64,000 nt of DNA, from NCBI RefSeq assembly GCF_000719265.1, contig NZ_JOFL01000005.1, positions 124,001-188,000 on the forward strand, given 5' to 3'. This DNA comes from Streptomyces roseoverticillatus. Its GTDB lineage: Bacteria; Actinomycetota; Actinomycetes; Streptomycetales; Streptomycetaceae. Made by a program: the position numbers and the translations under genes. Of this stretch, positions 61,170 to 64,000 are shown piece after piece. How positions within the stretch are numbered: position 1 is the first letter of the stretch; every line of letters begins with the position of its first letter. The notes beneath the pieces were generated by a model. The model was not told where the DNA came from. It made no database searches and worked only from the letters and a program-made list of their open reading frames with translations.

Positions 61170-61367
61170 TCAGTCGGTCAGCACCCTCACCACGGCCCGG
61201 AGCACGCGCCACAGCCCGCCCAGGGCTCCCAGCTCGATCGCGGTGTCCGCGGCGTCCACGGCCAGCTCGGCCCGTTCGCCGCGCCGGCACCGCCGGCACT
61301 GACCACGCCGGAAGCGGCCCTCTCGGCCGCAGCTCCTGCACGTACCCCCGTGATTCCACATGACCAT
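61170..61367 (-). CDS. Small zinc-ribbon-like protein
   Basis: 65 aa from ATG 61367 (61361 also possible). Two CxxC pairs in 'CRSCGREGRFRRGQCRRC' suggest a zinc ribbon, followed by an amphipathic helix ('LGGLWRVLRAVVRVL'). It is convergent with the isonitrile synthase (25-base gap). The ribosome site is weak and the function unknown. Confidence 0.5.
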   Translation of the reverse strand: MVMWNHGGTCRSCGREGRFRRGQCRRCRRGERAELAVDAADTAIELGALGGLWRVLRAVVRVLTD

Positions 61368-61450
61368 GATTATCCCGCGGCGCTCGCAGGGCAGCGGAAA
61401 GCCGTTTGCCCGCCCGCCCCTGCCGTGTCTAACCTGCTTGCCATCGGCGT

Positions 61451-61470
61451 GTAGATCAGTCAGTAGATCA
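61451..61470 (+). promoter_or_regulatory. Direct repeat GTAGATCA upstream of the large unknown gene
   Basis: GTAGATCA occurs twice (61451-61458, 61463-61470) with a 12-base period, near a TTGCC promoter-like element, 50 bases before the next start. Possible regulator site. Confidence 0.35.
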
Positions 61471-61519
61471 CCGGGCTCCTTACCCGGAGGGCGCAGGGGC
61501 GGAACCTGCCACGCCGGCC

Positions 61520-63904
61520 ATGAAGGAACAAAATGCGCATGCGACACAGCAAACCGTAGCCGTCCACGCGGGATACCCGGTGGGCCAGTTGGCCCGGGCG
61601 TTCACCACCGCGGCGACGCATGAGTCCCCGGACACCCGCCGCCGTGCCGAGGAACGGATCCGCCGCTGGCGGGACGTCGTGGCCGGCATGGCCGGCGGAC
61701 GGCTGACGCCCGGGTCGCGCACCCCCGTGGCGGGGCTCCCCGCCTGGGTCACCCCCGAGGTCGTCCGGGGCGGCTTCGCGACGGGCGCCGCGAGCGCCGG
61801 CGGGCCCCTCCTGCCGTACGAGACGGAGACCGCACGCCGTGCGGGCATACCCGCCGACCGGGCCGCACTGTTCGCATACTGGCTGAGCGACGCGGGCCTC
61901 GCAGAACTGAACGCCCTGCTCGACAGCGGGGCGTACGAGGTGGCCGTGCCCGAGGAGGCCGCGCTGCTCACCGTCGCCTGGCTGCTGCGCTCCGGCGACC
62001 GGGTCGGCGCCCTGCGCCTGCTGGAGAAGCTCCGGCCGTTCGCCGGACGGCTGCGCTTCGCTCCCCGCCCGGGTGCCGCACCCTTGTCCGGCTCCGGCTC
62101 CGGCTCCGGCTCCGACTCCGGCTCCGGCTCCGCCGACGCGGCGGTCGCGCACCGGCTCACCGTGGGCGAGGCGGCCCGGGCCGTCGGCCGGCGCCGCCCC
62201 AACCGGGCCGTCGAGTCCATGCGCGAAGCCCTCGCCGTCTGGAACCCGTTCTTCGACGAGATGCTCGCGCTCTGGCTGGAGACCGCCGCCGGCGGCCGTG
62301 TCCTGGCCCGTACCCCGGACGAGGACTGGATCGCGCGCGGCAGGCAACTGCTCCGGCGGTACGAGCGGCTGTCCTCCGAGCACACGCTGTGCACCAAGCA
62401 CCGCAAGCCCGGCGAGAATCCGTCCGCCCTGCGGCTCGCGCTGGAGGCGTACGTGACGGGCCGGACGCTGGACCCGGCATGCTGCGGCCGGCTCCAGCAC
62501 GCCGTCGACTCGATGGTGCGGCGGCGCGGCGAGCCCGGATCCGGGCGCCACGGCGAGCTGCGCGCACGGCAGGCGACGGAGGCCGCGCGCCCCTCGCACC
62601 ACGCCCTGGCCCAGCTCGTGGCCCGCCGCCTGTCCGGCCTCCCGCAGGACACCGGCACGCCCGACGTCGGGCCGCTCGTCGCGCCGGTCACCGAGGAGGA
62701 GGCGCGGGTGAGCAGCGGCCTCACCGCCGGGGCGGAGATCCCGGAGCAGACGCGGCGGGTGGTCGAGTCGGCGCTCAGCGCCCCGCTCGCCACGCTGGTC
62801 GCGCGCGGCGTCGTGCCCTCGGCCGAGGTCCTGGCCGGGCTGGTCCCGCAACTCGTCGCGTCGACCACCGCGCTCGCCTACCCCGATGAATCGCTGCGCG
62901 CGCTCATGACGGCCCATTACCGGGCCTTCCGCAACCGCCGCTCCCTGCTCCTGCTCAACCTCGAACGCCAGGTGCGCATCGAGGAACTGCCGTGGGTGGC
63001 GGCGGTCGCCCGGCAGCGCCGGAAGGACGAGGCGGGCAGCGGCGCCCGGACGGCGCTGGTGCACCTGGCGGAGGTCGCGCTCCAGGGCTTCCCCGCCACG
63101 ATCCTGCCGAACCCGCTGGTCCGCGAGCTGTCCACGCTGGCCGGGCAGGCGGGTGAGGACGTGCCGTTCGTCGAGGAGCTCGCCGCCGACATCTTCATGG
63201 GGACGTTCTCCGGCAAGTTCCTGGCCTCGGCGGCAGTCGCCGGGCGGCTCCTCGGCGGCTCGCTCTACGAGTGCTACTACGGCCTCGACTACGAGCTGGT
63301 CGTCGCTCTGGAGGAGGACACGCGCGGCCGCGGGCTCCTCGGCCCGGGCACGTCCGCGCAGCGGGACTTCGCGGATCTGTGCCATGCGTACGCCGGCACG
63401 CGGCACCGCGGGTGGTCGGTGGCGGCCAACGGCACGGTGATCGAGCAGGCCCAGATCCTCACCACGCACAACCTCGCCGCCCTCGCCGGCCCGCTCGGCG
63501 CCGCCCCGGCACCGGGCTGGGCCGACCTGGCCCGGCGCTCCTTCACCACCGTGTGCAGGCTGACGGCGCGGATCCCGCACCACCCCCGCCCCCTGCCCAC
63601 GATCAAGGACGCGGCGTACGCGTGGCGGCAGATGCTCTTCCACCTCTCGCTGTGCCTGCCGGACGAGCAGGCCGCGGTCCTGGCCGCGCTGGACGACGAG
63701 GCGGCCCGGCACCCGGGCCACGTCGCGGCCCGGCTCGCCCCCGCCCTGGCCGGCCTGCGACTGACCGCCGAGGGCGGGTCCTTCGACGCCGACGGCACGG
63801 CGGATGGCGGGCGGGCCCGCCGCTTCCTCGGCTGGGCGACGGAGCGGCACTGGATGCGGGACGCTCCCGGGTCGTCAGCGGAGGAACGCCAGCGCCTGCT
63901 GTGA
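61520..63904 (+). CDS. Large protein of unknown function
   Basis: 794 aa from ATG 61520. I do not recognise the family. It is largely alpha-helical and soluble, with no signal peptide. Visible landmarks are 'RRAEERIRRWRDVVAGMAGGRLTPGSRTPVAGLPAWVTPEVVRGGFATG' near the start, a Gly/Ser repeat near residue 190, 'LCTKHRKPGENP', 'HLAEVALQGFPATILPNPLVREL', 'FSGKFLASAAVAGRLLGGSLYECYYGLDY' and 'GWSVAANGTVIEQAQILTTHNLAALA'. The last two segments are the most conserved-looking. Similar large helical proteins occur in actinomycetes without assigned function. Confidence 0.7.
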   Translation: MKEQNAHATQQTVAVHAGYPVGQLARAFTTAATHESPDTRRRAEERIRRWRDVVAGMAGGRLTPGSRTPVAGLPAWVTPEVVRGGFATGAASAGGPLLPYETETARRAGIPADRAALFAYWLSDAGLAELNALLDSGAYEVAVPEEAALLTVAWLLRSGDRVGALRLLEKLRPFAGRLRFAPRPGAAPLSGSGSGSGSDSGSGSADAAVAHRLTVGEAARAVGRRRPNRAVESMREALAVWNPFFDEMLALWLETAAGGRVLARTPDEDWIARGRQLLRRYERLSSEHTLCTKHRKPGENPSALRLALEAYVTGRTLDPACCGRLQHAVDSMVRRRGEPGSGRHGELRARQATEAARPSHHALAQLVARRLSGLPQDTGTPDVGPLVAPVTEEEARVSSGLTAGAEIPEQTRRVVESALSAPLATLVARGVVPSAEVLAGLVPQLVASTTALAYPDESLRALMTAHYRAFRNRRSLLLLNLERQVRIEELPWVAAVARQRRKDEAGSGARTALVHLAEVALQGFPATILPNPLVRELSTLAGQAGEDVPFVEELAADIFMGTFSGKFLASAAVAGRLLGGSLYECYYGLDYELVVALEEDTRGRGLLGPGTSAQRDFADLCHAYAGTRHRGWSVAANGTVIEQAQILTTHNLAALAGPLGAAPAPGWADLARRSFTTVCRLTARIPHHPRPLPTIKDAAYAWRQMLFHLSLCLPDEQAAVLAALDDEAARHPGHVAARLAPALAGLRLTAEGGSFDADGTADGGRARRFLGWATERHWMRDAPGSSAEERQRLL

Positions 63905-64000
63905 CACCGTGCCATCGGTGAGCCCGGTGTCATGTCCTTGCACCCCTGGTCCCACAGCGCGCACAGGTACGCCGGGCCGGTGCCGTGGTCGGGCCCGCCG
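63905..64000. other. Right edge, no callable gene
   Basis: After the last stop there are 96 bases. A weak inverted repeat (GACACCG...CGGTGTC, 63903-63931) may be a terminator. Open minus-strand frames cross this edge but cannot be judged without sequence beyond it. Confidence 0.4.

Noticed and set aside
63289..63933. Minus-strand frame crossing the right edge (ATG 63933)
   Set aside because: It lies opposite the large plus-strand gene and its composition is typical of a shadow; a convergent gene beyond the edge cannot be judged.
1..64000. tRNA genes, CRISPR arrays, insertion sequences or plasmid functions
   Set aside because: No cloverleaf-like segments, spaced repeats, transposase motifs or replication genes were seen by eye.

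Overview
The window is chromosomal DNA of very high G+C with strong third-position GC bias, GTG as well as ATG starts, many 4-base ATGA/GTGA overlaps and one rare TTA codon. Together with an EccA-like ATPase, a DUF574-type methyltransferase, ECF sigma/anti-sigma genes and a DasR-type operator this points to Streptomyces or a close relative. I see no tRNA, rRNA, CRISPR array, transposase, integrase or plasmid gene.

Left part (1-28.5 kb), mostly housekeeping: two CNNM/CBS membrane proteins; a PH-domain protein; hisE-hisG; a riboflavin operon (ribD-ribE-ribM-ribBA-ribH) under an FMN riboswitch; divergently a secreted GH18 chitinase with a DasR-like operator inside its promoter; two transporters; a His/Trp/Gly-rich secreted protein; an EccA-like AAA+ ATPase; a uridine-kinase-like protein; a Tat-exported C39-like peptidase; a GNAT; a SAM methyltransferase overlapping a PAS-GGDEF-EAL gene; a DUF779 protein; a second GGDEF protein with a TTA codon; a PQQ-repeat membrane protein; and an AzlCD amino-acid exporter divergent from an Lrp/AsnC regulator.

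Middle (29-46 kb), the most interesting region: a 14-gene, tightly coupled operon (30,812-45,948) with a divergent pair (Fe/2OG amino-acid hydroxylase plus N-acetyltransferase). The operon encodes an isopropylmalate-synthase homologue with a halved regulatory domain, a MaoC-type hydratase, an isopenicillin-N-synthase-type oxygenase, a CitE/HpcH-type lyase/aldolase, an unrecognised protein with a possible HxD...H...R iron site, an alpha/beta hydrolase, an alpha-oxoamine synthase, an ornithine-cyclodeaminase-like dehydrogenase, an Xaa-Pro aminopeptidase homologue, an AtzG/AtzE-like amidase pair, a methyltransferase, an MFS exporter and a circularly permuted ATP-grasp-like ligase. There is no PKS or NRPS. 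I infer a pathway that builds an acyl-CoA, joins it to an amino acid as an alpha-aminoketone and finishes it by ATP-grasp ligation, i.e. a small pseudopeptide or unusual amino acid. I do not recognise the whole set as a described cluster.

Right part (46-64 kb): WXG/type-VII-like proteins, an Lsr2-like protein without an obvious DNA-binding domain, an aldehyde dehydrogenase with its GAF-type regulator, a holin-like protein, an ECF sigma/zinc-finger anti-sigma pair, a copper operon (Met-rich peptide, CopA ATPase, PCu(A)C chaperone) and, divergent from it, a cytochrome P450 overlapping an isonitrile synthase (PvcA/IsnA family). Isonitriles bind copper, so this neighbourhood may be functional. 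Three copies of a dispersed repeat lie in three convergent intergenic gaps.
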